Assembly: GCA_030531915.1 (NCBI GenBank)
Contig: JAUNMD010000039.1
Location: 1 to 8,145 of the forward strand
Direction: 5' to 3'
From: Pseudomonadota bacterium
Lineage (GTDB): Bacteria > Pseudomonadota > Alphaproteobacteria > Rs-D84
Length of the DNA: 8,145 nt
Below, piece by piece: positions 1-6,728 of the stretch. The translations under genes were made by a program, and so were the position numbers. The notes beneath the pieces are model-generated. The model had not been told where the DNA came from, did not search any database, and saw nothing but the letters and a program-made list of their open reading frames with translations. Every line of letters begins with the position of its first letter. Positions within the stretch are counted from its first letter, which is position 1.

Positions 1-356
1 GCATTGCCAGCATCAATGGCTGTGGTCAAATCCGCGATTGCGGCGTCCACATCGCCCGCCAGCAATTTTGTTTTGCCCTGTTCATAATAATCCGACGCCT
101 GCATCAACGCTTCTTCGGTGATTTCAACATTCGTCTTGGGCGCGTTCAAAACGTCATGACTGCGTCCCAGAATATAGAACGTTGCCGCGATAAAGAACAA
201 AATAATAAACCAGTAAATATAAATCGACAGCGACCATGGGTTAAAGCACGCCTTTTGATTTTGCACAATGGGCGTAACCTTGATTGGTGCATTGTTTGCG
301 CGACGCGCGGTTGCTGTGCGCTTTGTTGCTGCCTTGGGTGCGGATTGTTTTTTCAT
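1..356 (-). CDS. TPR-repeat protein with N-terminal membrane anchor (partial, 3' end off window)
   Basis: The reading frame is open from an ATG at 356-354 to the left edge, giving 118 complete residues with no stop. The N-terminus is basic and rich in Ala and Thr (MKKQSAPKAATKRTATARR). A single hydrophobic span follows at about residues 44-63, including IYWFIILFFIAATF. After a short linker, residues 82-118 look like the start of a tetratricopeptide repeat (YYEQGKTKLLAGDVDAAI, then DLTTAIDAG), with the usual small/large residue spacing and the GD turn. The inferred topology is a short cytoplasmic tail, one inner-membrane helix and a periplasmic TPR domain that would bind protein partners; no specific function can be assigned. 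The start is well supported: AAGGGAG lies 8 bases upstream on the minus strand. The gene follows rluB by 34 bases on the same strand, so it is probably the third gene of the rsmE operon. Confidence 0.8.
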   Translation of the reverse strand, partial: MKKQSAPKAATKRTATARRANNAPIKVTPIVQNQKACFNPWSLSIYIYWFIILFFIAATFYILGRSHDVLNAPKTNVEITEEALMQASDYYEQGKTKLLAGDVDAAIADLTTAIDAGN

Positions 357-390
357 TGTAAAATCTCCCTTCCTGTTTGATATCAGAATA

Positions 391-1089
391 TTAGAAAGAA
401 TTTAACAACGCGTCAATTGTTTTCTGTGGAATAATGCGAATTTTACCGACGGGTAATTTGCCCAATTCAATATTGCCAAATGATATGCGGTGCAATTTGC
501 GCACCGGTGCGCCACACGCGCGCAGGACAATGCGAACCTCGTTCTTTTTTCCCTCGGTCACGGTGACACGCAATTCACCATTTTTCAAAACGTCAATTTG
601 CATCGGCCGATATGACACACCATCAACGGTTACGCCACGTCGTGCCGCGTCCAATCCTGAAAAGTCACTGGTGTTTACCGTCGCCAAATACGTACGCGGA
701 ATATGCGATGATGGCAATGTCAGTTTTCGCGCCAACGCGCCATCATTTGTCATCAGCAACAATCCCGTTGTCTTGTAATCCAAACGCCCAACGTATTTCA
801 GGTTTTTGTATTCGTCCGGCAATACATCATAAATGGTCTTGCGCCCACGTGGATCGCGCGCGGTTGTCATTGTGTTCAACGGTTTGTGAAATGCGTACAG
901 TTCGGTTTGTGTGCGCGCCTGAATTGGTACACCATCAATCGCGACGACGTCACCATCGGATACAAAGAATACCGGACTGTCGATAACTGTGCCATTTACC
1001 GTAACGCGGCGCGCTGCAATTAAATCTTCGGCTGCGCGGCGTGATGCCGCACCGGTGTCTGCGATAAATTTTGCAATGCGAACCGTCAT
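391..1089 (-). CDS. rluB: RluB/RsuA-family rRNA pseudouridine synthase
   Basis: This 232-residue protein isomerises a specific uridine in rRNA to pseudouridine in the cytoplasm. Residues 3-50 form an S4 RNA-binding domain (RIAKFIADTGAASRR, then VTVNG). The catalytic domain follows, with AFHKP at 66-70, DPRGRKTIYDVLP at 79-91 and the signature VGRLDYKTTGLLLMTNDG at 100-117. D104 of GRLD is the expected catalytic aspartate. The C-terminal EGKKNEVR (179-186) and RISFGNIELGKLPVG (201-215) blocks are complete, so the enzyme looks intact. The DPxGRxT block and the TNDG motif resemble RluB (23S U2605 in E. coli) more than RsuA (16S U516). The length, however, is closer to RsuA (231) than to E. coli RluB (291), so the exact target is inferred. 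The ATG overlaps the rsmE stop as ATGA, and a G-rich stretch (GGTGGGG) lies about 10 bases upstream inside rsmE. Translational coupling is likely. Confidence 0.9.
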   Translation of the reverse strand: MTVRIAKFIADTGAASRRAAEDLIAARRVTVNGTVIDSPVFFVSDGDVVAIDGVPIQARTQTELYAFHKPLNTMTTARDPRGRKTIYDVLPDEYKNLKYVGRLDYKTTGLLLMTNDGALARKLTLPSSHIPRTYLATVNTSDFSGLDAARRGVTVDGVSYRPMQIDVLKNGELRVTVTEGKKNEVRIVLRACGAPVRKLHRISFGNIELGKLPVGKIRIIPQKTIDALLNSF

Positions 1090-1739
1090 TCAGTTATGCG
1101 CCCCACCGCGATTGCCGCCGCCAATTCGGCGCGCAGAATTGTTTTCCCCAGCGATATGCCAATCGCACCCGCCGCGTCCAACGCCGCAAATTCAGCATCT
1201 GAAAATCCCCCTTCGGGCCCGACCAAGATTTTATCGGTTTTCGCCGCCGCGGGAATCTTTGCACCATACGCCGCACGTTCGTCGGCAAATACCATATGCG
1301 ACAAATCCAGGTCGGCAAATTTAACCTCTGTCAAAATTACGGGCACACTGTTGCGGTTGGATTGCTCGGCGGCCTCGGTCGCGATTTTTTCCATGCGTTT
1401 CCAGTTTGTGTGGTGCGCGGTTGTGCGTTCTGTAATAACCGGCTGAAATGCCGCAACGCCCATCTGGGTTGCCATATTGATTAAATCGTCCACACGCTTT
1501 ATCGGGGCAAAATATAACGTAACGTTGCCCGATGGGTCGCTGTGCGTCGTCTGCGCGCCAACGGCCAAGAATTTGCCATCGTCCGACAGTGTTGCCAAAA
1601 ATTCGCGTCCGCCACCAAACACAATGCAATCGCGGCGACGCATTACACGCATCAGGTAATGTGCAACGTCCGCCGTCGCGGGCACGCGCGCGCCCGTCGC
1701 AACATCGTTTCCGGCAAAGATTCGTGGAATATTTTTCAT
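1086..1739 (-). CDS. rsmE: 16S rRNA (uracil(1498)-N3)-methyltransferase RsmE
   Basis: This 217-residue SPOUT-family methyltransferase uses S-adenosylmethionine to make m3U1498 in the 30S decoding region. The N-terminal RNA-binding (PUA-like) part, residues 1-70, contains PRIF and HYLMRVMRRRDCIVF. The catalytic part shows the family blocks in order: KRVDDLINMATQMGV at 81-95 (the K...ELGV block), EAAEQSNRNSVP at 122-133, VGPEGGFSDAEF at 173-184 and LGKTILRAELAAAIA at 197-211. The last two form the trefoil-knot cofactor site. The final motif differs slightly from the usual LGxRILRxETA, having T200 for Arg and L206 for Thr. The protein is somewhat shorter than the usual 240-250 residues, but no block is missing. 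The ATG at 1739 is preceded by AGGA about 11 bases upstream and a GGGGA almost touching it. It is the first gene of the minus-strand operon and its TGA overlaps the rluB ATG. Confidence 0.93.
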   Translation of the reverse strand: MKNIPRIFAGNDVATGARVPATADVAHYLMRVMRRRDCIVFGGGREFLATLSDDGKFLAVGAQTTHSDPSGNVTLYFAPIKRVDDLINMATQMGVAAFQPVITERTTAHHTNWKRMEKIATEAAEQSNRNSVPVILTEVKFADLDLSHMVFADERAAYGAKIPAAAKTDKILVGPEGGFSDAEFAALDAAGAIGISLGKTILRAELAAAIAVGRITE

Positions 1740-1752
1740 TTCCCCGCAATTC

Positions 1753-1780
1753 CTGATTTATAATCGGTTAAAAATATGAT
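1753..1780 (+). promoter_or_regulatory. Candidate promoter for the coupling-protein operon
   Basis: CTGATT (1753-1758) and TATGAT (1775-1780) lie 16 bases apart in the 55-base gap before the plus-strand ATG at 1795. The -10 is 5 of 6 to consensus and the -35 is weak (3 of 6). A shifted alternative -10, TACAAT, lies at 1780-1785. Either choice places the transcript start within about 10 bases of the ATG. The message would then be nearly leaderless, which fits the absence of a Shine-Dalgarno sequence. Confidence 0.35.
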
Positions 1781-1784
1781 ACAA
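1757..1784 (-). promoter_or_regulatory. Candidate promoter for the rsmE operon
   Basis: On the minus strand TTGTAT (1784-1779) and TATAAA (1762-1757) are separated by 16 bases. The -10 matches the consensus at 5 of 6 positions and the -35 at 3 of 6. Transcription would start about 11-12 bases before the rsmE ATG-proximal G-rich stretch, leaving a short leader that still includes the AGGA. This is inferred from sequence only. It overlaps the candidate promoter of the divergent coupling-protein gene. Confidence 0.4.
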
Positions 1785-1794
1785 TCATAACATA

Positions 1795-3981
1795 ATGGTT
1801 GCTAAGTTCAAGATTTTATCAGCTGGTGGTTCGTCCAAGGGCCTGAATATATTCAAGTCCAGTGCGTACAAGGAACACCAGCGTACCCCAATGGCGCAGA
1901 TTTTTTGGTCACTGCGCTGGGCGATTGGTATTTGGTTGGTCTGTGCGGCGGCATTCAGTTTGTCTTTCATTATTGAACACATATGGCGGTATGGTTGGTC
2001 ACCGGCGTCACTGACGTGGACACGTGTGTATCTGACGAATATGCTGACCAGTGGTGGTATGTCCGTGATTGCGGAAATTCCCGCGTGGGTATCGCGGTCG
2101 CTGATGCGTACGGATATTATGTGCATTACGCCACTGTTGCCGATTATTGCATATTACCTGATGGCCGATAACACATTGGTTGATGAATTTAACCCATATG
2201 GCAAGGATAAATTTGCCGAAAAATCTTCGAACAAGGCGTCCAAGGAAGATATCGAGAAAATGGGTTTGCTGGGCGGGTTCATGATGGTTTTGGGCTATTT
2301 CAAGAAAAAGCCATTGATGATGAACGAATGTCTGTCGGCATTGTGCGTTGCGCCCCCGGGAACTGGTAAAACCCAGGGGGTGGTTTTCCCAACAATTTTT
2401 GAATGCAACAACGTGTCAATGATTATCAATGACCCAAAACCCGAATTGTATCAGCAATCGTCTGGTTATCGTTCAACGGTTGGGCCGGTGTTCATTATGA
2501 ACTGGGCGGGCCAAGATGACCCCGCACGTGGCGTATATTACCCATCGTGGAATCCGCTGTCACCGGATCATGTGCCACCAAATATGGAACAGCGTGACCT
2601 GTACGTCGATTCTATGTGCAAGGTTTTGATTCAAGAAAACACCCAAGACCCGCATTGGAGTAATACTGGTCGTGCCGGTCTGGCCGGTCTGGTGCACTTT
2701 ATTATTTCCAAGGTTGAACGTGCCAAGGCCGACGATTATTTCTATGCGCGCCTGACGTCGGGCACATTTGATGCCGATGATGCGGCGGTGCTGTCTGATT
2801 ATTACCTGTCAATGATGAATGATACAAACGCTTATGCGGCACAGGCGGCATTACAGCGTGGCGAATTAAACGCAATGAATTATGTACACGTCGGCACATG
2901 GGAAAATATTCCCCCCGCATGGATTGGCCGCGAGGCATCGTTTTCCATGATTTTGGATTGGCTGAACGCATCGCAAATCGCAATGGCCGCGGACTTAGAG
3001 GAACGCCGTCGTGGTGGTGACCAAATGGTTATGATGGCAGATCCCATGCACGACCTGTTTATGGCCGCCGTGGACGAGGCCAGACACTATTCCTACGCCC
3101 ACCGCAGTGTTTTGGAATTGACCCAGTTGGCAAACACCCCGGACAAGGAACGTGGATCTATTCTGTCAACAATTTTGGCGGGGCTGTCGATATTCCGTAA
3201 TTCGGCGGTTCGTAATCGTACCAGCCATTCTGACTTTCATTTTTCGGATTTGCGTGGTCTGGTTGACCCGCGTGATGGCAAAATTAAACCTGTGACGGTG
3301 TATTTGTCCATCAATATGGTCGATGCCCAGGCATTGAATCCAATCACGGCAATCTTTATTGAATTGATGACAAATTTCTTGCTGGCAAACGCGCCAAAGC
3401 AGGTGCGTGATGGCCGCGAACTGGGCCCGTATCCGGTGCTGTTTGTGCTGGACGAAATGCCCAAGATGCAAAAACTGGACGCCGTTATCCAAGGGCCGGA
3501 TTTGGGGCGTGGTCAACAGGTGTCGTACCTGATTATCGGTCAGGACTTGCACCAGATTCAGGAAAAATACGGCGCAGATGCCGCCGCCACCATCATTTCC
3601 ACCACCGCGGCCAAGGTTGTTATGCGTCAAAACGACCCCGACACCGCCGACCGTTTCTCCAGAATGATGGGGTACAAGATGAAAATCAAGACCGACAAGG
3701 ACGGCAAAGAATCCACCAGCGAAGAATTACTGTACACACCAATGGACATTATGCGTTTGGACAGCAAGAAACAGTTGGTTATATTCCAAGGGTGGTATCA
3801 TCGCCCGATTGAGGCCGACAAACAATACGCATACAACGACCCGCGCCTGTCTGGATTTATGAAAATGGGCGCGTCCAGTCCGTTGCCAGAGTTTTTAGTC
3901 CCGTCGCATCATGCGGCATTGGGCTATGCCGGTGCGCCGCGATTCTATGATCCAATGACGGGCGAAACCAAAACATTATAA
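1795..3981 (+). CDS. virD4: VirD4/TraG-type type IV secretion coupling ATPase
   Basis: This 728-residue protein belongs to the hexameric inner-membrane ATPases that hand DNA or protein substrates to a type IV secretion channel. Two membrane spans are visible, about 36-60 (IFWSLRWAIGIWLVCAAAF) and 107-123 (DIMCITPLLPIIAYYLM), with a periplasmic loop between. A hydrophilic linker (124-175) leads to the motor domain. Walker A is APPGTGKT (186-193) followed by QGVVFPT. INDPKPELY (211-219) matches the family block after it, Walker B is LFVLDE (549-554) and the glutamine motif is GQDLHQIQEKYG (582-593). Residues about 305-460 are mostly helical and Ala/Met-rich and probably form the all-alpha domain inserted in VirD4 proteins. 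Nothing is truncated. The ATG at 1795 has no Shine-Dalgarno; Met33 is the next candidate but would leave almost nothing before the first membrane helix and also lacks a well-placed site. No channel component or relaxase gene is in the window, so the substrate is unknown. The VirD4 name is by family, not proven orthology. Confidence 0.9.
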   Translation: MVAKFKILSAGGSSKGLNIFKSSAYKEHQRTPMAQIFWSLRWAIGIWLVCAAAFSLSFIIEHIWRYGWSPASLTWTRVYLTNMLTSGGMSVIAEIPAWVSRSLMRTDIMCITPLLPIIAYYLMADNTLVDEFNPYGKDKFAEKSSNKASKEDIEKMGLLGGFMMVLGYFKKKPLMMNECLSALCVAPPGTGKTQGVVFPTIFECNNVSMIINDPKPELYQQSSGYRSTVGPVFIMNWAGQDDPARGVYYPSWNPLSPDHVPPNMEQRDLYVDSMCKVLIQENTQDPHWSNTGRAGLAGLVHFIISKVERAKADDYFYARLTSGTFDADDAAVLSDYYLSMMNDTNAYAAQAALQRGELNAMNYVHVGTWENIPPAWIGREASFSMILDWLNASQIAMAADLEERRRGGDQMVMMADPMHDLFMAAVDEARHYSYAHRSVLELTQLANTPDKERGSILSTILAGLSIFRNSAVRNRTSHSDFHFSDLRGLVDPRDGKIKPVTVYLSINMVDAQALNPITAIFIELMTNFLLANAPKQVRDGRELGPYPVLFVLDEMPKMQKLDAVIQGPDLGRGQQVSYLIIGQDLHQIQEKYGADAAATIISTTAAKVVMRQNDPDTADRFSRMMGYKMKIKTDKDGKESTSEELLYTPMDIMRLDSKKQLVIFQGWYHRPIEADKQYAYNDPRLSGFMKMGASSPLPEFLVPSHHAALGYAGAPRFYDPMTGETKTL

Positions 3982-3987
3982 GTGTTT

Positions 3988-5256
3988 ATGCATATGCGCC
4001 GAATAGTTGCATTATCTTTGTCGTTTTTGCTGTGCGCATGTGCCGCCACGATGGAAGCGCAACTGGATGCGGTGCGTGCGGGCTATGTCGATGGTAATTA
4101 TGTCGCGACGGCGAACGAATTTTCCTCGGGCGACAGACCCGAATCCCAGAATAATTTGGAACTGTTGATTACCGCGGACAGTTTGTTTCATGCAAACGAA
4201 TTTGCCGCGTCGGACGCCGCATACGAAGAATTTAACCACCGTAACATCGACCTGACGTCGGGCGATTTAGGGCGCGAGGTTGGCGCACTGCTGGGTGGCA
4301 ATCTGGCCAACGATTACCGTCCATATATGTCGGACGCACTGTTCGTGTCGTATTACCAGTTGTGGAATGCGCTGGCACTGGGGAATCACGATGATGCGCG
4401 TGTGATTATAAACCAATCGTATGCCCGCCAACAGGATATGTCGCGTGAATATGATGCACTGGTCAAACAGATTCAATCTGACAGCACCGAAAACGCCGAA
4501 TTGGCATCACAAATACGAAATGAAAATGCCCAGTGGCACGCGTTTCGCGATATTATGAATCCTGCGCTGATGTATTTGTCGGGTGTGTATTTTCTGAATA
4601 CGGGGGATTTTTCCAACGCCAAAACGTATTTGCAACGTGCCGATGGTATGACGGACGGCAATAAATATATAAAATCGGATTTGCGCGCCGCCAATGTCCG
4701 CACCGCCCCAAAAAACACCATCTGGGTATTCATCGAGGACGGTTTTGCACCCAAATTACGCGAAGACCGCATGGACACATTTGTTATGTTTTCGTCCGGC
4801 CCTGCGACATTATCGTTGGCTGTATCCCAGCCATTGTTTGCCACGCCAATGCCAATGGTTGATGGCGCGAAAATTGTCGCCGATGTTGATGCGCTGTTTA
4901 TGACGGAATACACCCAATATCGCGTGAACGAGGTTCTGCGTGCATTCGCGTCCGCCGCGTCCAAGGCCGCCCTGCAATCCGCAATGTATAATTCAGACAG
5001 CGATTCCGCCCCACTGATGGGATTGCTGGCCACGATGTACACATTGTCCACCACAAATGCAGAGGTTCGTACCTGGGCCACATTGCCCCAGCGTATATCG
5101 GTGTGGCGCACGACCAATGATAAAACCGGCTTGCTAGAAATAAAATCCGGTGGTAATCTGGTGGCAACGGCTGAAATTCCATCGGCGGGGAACTATCTGG
5201 TCTATGTTCGTTTGACAGGTGGTGCGCCCGATGTCAAAACAATAAAGATAAAATAA
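3988..5256 (+). CDS. COG3014-type lipoprotein with TPR-like helical region
   Basis: A lipoprotein of 422 residues from this start. The signal peptide is MHMRRIVALSLSFLLCAC, with lipobox LCAC (15-18) and the lipidated Cys at 18. The helical N-terminal half has TPR-like stretches, including AVRAGYVDGNYVATANEF and YLSGVYFLNTGDFSNAKTYL (around 197-216). The second half has IWVFIEDGFAPKLRED (about 245-260), LSLAVSQPLF and TWATLPQRISVW (about 363-374), then a beta-rich C-terminus. These blocks match what I recall of the COG3014 family, whose biochemical role is not established and which often sits beside lpoB. After lipidation it should be anchored to a membrane facing the periplasm, most likely the outer membrane. 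Three starts are possible: GTG 3982 directly after the upstream TAA, ATG 3988 and ATG 3994. None has a clear ribosome site, which points to translational coupling with the ATPase gene. ATG 3994 gives an equally good signal peptide. Confidence 0.82.
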   Translation: MHMRRIVALSLSFLLCACAATMEAQLDAVRAGYVDGNYVATANEFSSGDRPESQNNLELLITADSLFHANEFAASDAAYEEFNHRNIDLTSGDLGREVGALLGGNLANDYRPYMSDALFVSYYQLWNALALGNHDDARVIINQSYARQQDMSREYDALVKQIQSDSTENAELASQIRNENAQWHAFRDIMNPALMYLSGVYFLNTGDFSNAKTYLQRADGMTDGNKYIKSDLRAANVRTAPKNTIWVFIEDGFAPKLREDRMDTFVMFSSGPATLSLAVSQPLFATPMPMVDGAKIVADVDALFMTEYTQYRVNEVLRAFASAASKAALQSAMYNSDSDSAPLMGLLATMYTLSTTNAEVRTWATLPQRISVWRTTNDKTGLLEIKSGGNLVATAEIPSAGNYLVYVRLTGGAPDVKTIKIK

Positions 5257-5264
5257 CAAACCAA

Positions 5265-5269
5265 AAGGA
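5265..5269 (+). promoter_or_regulatory. Ribosome binding site of the LpoB-like gene
   Basis: AAGGA sits 6 bases before the ATG at 5276, in the 19-base gap after the COG3014 gene. It is the only strong Shine-Dalgarno in this three-gene block and fixes the start. Confidence 0.75.
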
Positions 5270-5275
5270 AAACGT

Positions 5276-6016
5276 ATGAAAAAACTGATGCCTGTTGCGT
5301 TGTGTGCCGCGCTGTGCGCATGCGGCGAAACACGTGTTGTTGATTTGAATGACACGCGTGACGTTGCGACAATGCAAAATGTTATGGAATTGGAATATCG
5401 CGATTGGACAAACGCCGCGGAAAAAATGACCAAATCAATGATAGACAGTGGTGCATTTGCCCGCGTTAAAAAACCGGTCGTCGCCATTGCCGATGTTGAA
5501 AATGATACTATGCAGCGTTTTGATACCGATATCTTGGTCAAGAAAATCCGTACAACATTGGTAAATTCTGGCACGGCCCAGGTTACAACCGGTTTCCAGA
5601 ATAAAAAGAAGACAGAAATCGGCTATGTTCCCGTCACGGCAGAAATGAAATCCGCGCAAATCGATGCATTGGGTGCGTCCGCCGCATCGGTCAAGGCGAA
5701 CGGTATCGCCGCGGTTGAATATGAACGTGATGCCGCCGAAGATGAAACAACGCATCAGGTACGCGCCACCCGCGGTAACGATGAATACGATGCGTCCACT
5801 ATTGCAAAAAAGGGTACATTGGTTGCACCAAACCTGTCACTGTCGGGTAAGATGTTACAGCGTAATATGAAACTGAAATCGGGTTGGTTCTCGAACGTTG
5901 ATACGCGTGTGGAATATTACCTGCAACTGACATTGACTGATGTGAATACCGGCCTGTCCGTATGGGAAGATGAACAACCCATCGTCAAAGAAGGCGACCA
6001 TGCCCCAACATGGTAA
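5276..6016 (+). CDS. lpoB: LpoB-like penicillin-binding protein activator lipoprotein
   Basis: A 246-residue lipoprotein with signal peptide MKKLMPVALCAALCAC and lipobox LCAC (13-16). In E. coli, LpoB is an outer-membrane lipoprotein that reaches through peptidoglycan to stimulate the synthase PBP1b. Family features are the block around PVVAIADVENDTMQRFDTD (67-85), the helix LVKKIRTTLVNSG that follows, and the C-terminal strand region QLTLTDVNTGLSVW with DEQPIVKEG (217-240). It is longer than E. coli LpoB (213). The extra length lies in a charged, Ala-rich middle section (about 117-180) in place of the short linker before the LSLSGKM strand. The start is fixed by AAGGA 6 bases upstream. It is the last gene of the operon and is followed by a strong terminator. 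The family call is good. PBP activation is inferred, since no PBP gene is in view and the fold is shared with other periplasmic proteins. Confidence 0.85.
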   Translation: MKKLMPVALCAALCACGETRVVDLNDTRDVATMQNVMELEYRDWTNAAEKMTKSMIDSGAFARVKKPVVAIADVENDTMQRFDTDILVKKIRTTLVNSGTAQVTTGFQNKKKTEIGYVPVTAEMKSAQIDALGASAASVKANGIAAVEYERDAAEDETTHQVRATRGNDEYDASTIAKKGTLVAPNLSLSGKMLQRNMKLKSGWFSNVDTRVEYYLQLTLTDVNTGLSVWEDEQPIVKEGDHAPTW

Positions 6017-6023
6017 GGACAAC

Positions 6024-6050
6024 AAAAAACGCGCCATTGGCGCGTTTTTT
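6024..6050. terminator. Bidirectional intrinsic terminator between lpoB and the Yip1-like gene
   Basis: A perfect inverted repeat: AAAAAACGCGCC (6024-6035), loop ATT, GGCGCGTTTTTT (6039-6050). The GC-rich core of six pairs is flanked by an A-tract and a T-tract, so both strands give a hairpin followed by a U-run. It begins 8 bases after the lpoB stop and lies 16 bases beyond the stop of the convergent minus-strand gene, so it can end both transcripts. Confidence 0.9.
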
Positions 6051-6065
6051 ATTATTGTATTTTTA

Positions 6066-6662
6066 TTACATTACACATGCCAATGTTGCACTGGCGTTCT
6101 TTAACATGAACCACCCAATACGATAATCGGTCGCGTACACTGTGGCCAAGAACATTGCCAACACCGCAATAACAAAAATCACATTTGCTTTTTTACCATG
6201 CATGCAATACAGCGCAATGTTATAGAACAAGAACAACACGTACAAATCAATCAGTAAACTGATAATCCAAATTGATGTGCAATTAAACGCCAGCGCATTC
6301 AACACCAAAATCACCGGATACATAAAGAATATCGACGACAACCCCTTGATTGCGATTTCCCAATCGCGTTCGCCACCGGTAATTTCCGATACCAGCATCA
6401 TCAGGCCGCCCATCACAAACAGCAATGCCACCGCCAGCACGGGCACAATCACCACGGCGGTAAATACCGCACCCAATGTAACCGTTGCCCCACCAATCAG
6501 GCGCAGGCACAGCACCAAAATGCCACCCATAAGTCCATAAATAAACGCCTTTAACATGGATTCGTCCATATTACCGTCGGCAACAATCTTGGTAAAATAA
6601 CGCTTTGGCTTTATAATAATATCACGCAGGTGCGTCAGGAATTTTTTAAGTTTTTGTTTCAT
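6066..6662 (-). CDS. Yip1-like multi-pass inner-membrane protein
   Basis: A 198-residue, very hydrophobic protein with about five membrane spans, near residues 37-56, 62-92 (possibly two), 107-126, 130-153 and 159-177. The basic amphipathic N-terminus (MKQKLKKFLTHLRDIIIKPKRYFTKI) leads into the first helix. That layout, an N-terminal 'PxxYF' segment followed by helices around a SEITGGERDWEIAIKGL loop (92-108), resembles the bacterial Yip1-domain family. The similarity is judged by eye, and the cellular role of bacterial Yip1 proteins is not known. A GGGGGTG ribosome site lies about 5 bases before the ATG. The gene diverges from der and converges on lpoB, so it is probably a single-gene transcript. 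Confidence 0.75.
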   Translation of the reverse strand: MKQKLKKFLTHLRDIIIKPKRYFTKIVADGNMDESMLKAFIYGLMGGILVLCLRLIGGATVTLGAVFTAVVIVPVLAVALLFVMGGLMMLVSEITGGERDWEIAIKGLSSIFFMYPVILVLNALAFNCTSIWIISLLIDLYVLFLFYNIALYCMHGKKANVIFVIAVLAMFLATVYATDYRIGWFMLKNASATLACVM

Positions 6663-6676
6663 TTTTCACCCCCGAT

Positions 6677-6704
6677 TTGATTATTTATATTTTTGCTTTA
6701 TAAT
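6677..6704 (+). promoter_or_regulatory. Promoter for der, with a palindromic -10 region
   Basis: TTGATT (6677-6682) and TATAAT (6699-6704) are 16 bases apart; the -35 matches at 4 of 6 positions and the -10 at 6 of 6. The start point would be near 6711, giving a leader of about 18 bases to the ATG at 6729. The -10 lies inside the perfect palindrome TTTATAATTATAAA (6697-6710), so the minus strand also reads TATAAT (6708-6703) toward the divergent membrane-protein gene. No convincing -35 was found for that direction. Confidence 0.6.
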
Positions 6705-6728
6705 TATAAAAAATCAATGGAAAAAGTT

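Noticed and set aside
156..380. Plus-strand 74-residue Cys-rich open frame
   Set aside because: It lies antisense to the TPR gene, which has a strong ribosome site, a membrane span and a repeat motif. The Cys run comes from reading that gene's Ala/Thr-rich codons on the opposite strand.
434..986. Plus-strand open frames of 114 and 124 residues
   Set aside because: Both are antisense to rluB, whose catalytic motifs span the region. They have no ribosome site and no recognisable domain.
3166..3630. Minus-strand 154-residue open frame
   Set aside because: It overlaps the Walker B half of the coupling ATPase. Its composition (His, Gln, Asn-rich) is typical of a reverse-strand reading.
4473..5117. 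Minus-strand 214-residue open frame
   Set aside because: It is the longest antisense frame, but it lies wholly inside the COG3014 gene, has no ribosome site, and shows no motif or membrane pattern.
1795..6016. Conjugative or mobile element suggested by the VirD4-type gene
   Set aside because: No relaxase, integrase, transposase, terminal repeat, attachment site or other transfer gene is visible. The neighbours are core genes with similar codon use.
6693..6728. Twelve-residue N-terminal extension of Der from TTG 6693 or ATG 6717
   Set aside because: The TTG falls inside the promoter (-10 at 6699-6704), and the extension precedes the canonical first strand of the GTPase fold. ATG 6717 has no ribosome site.
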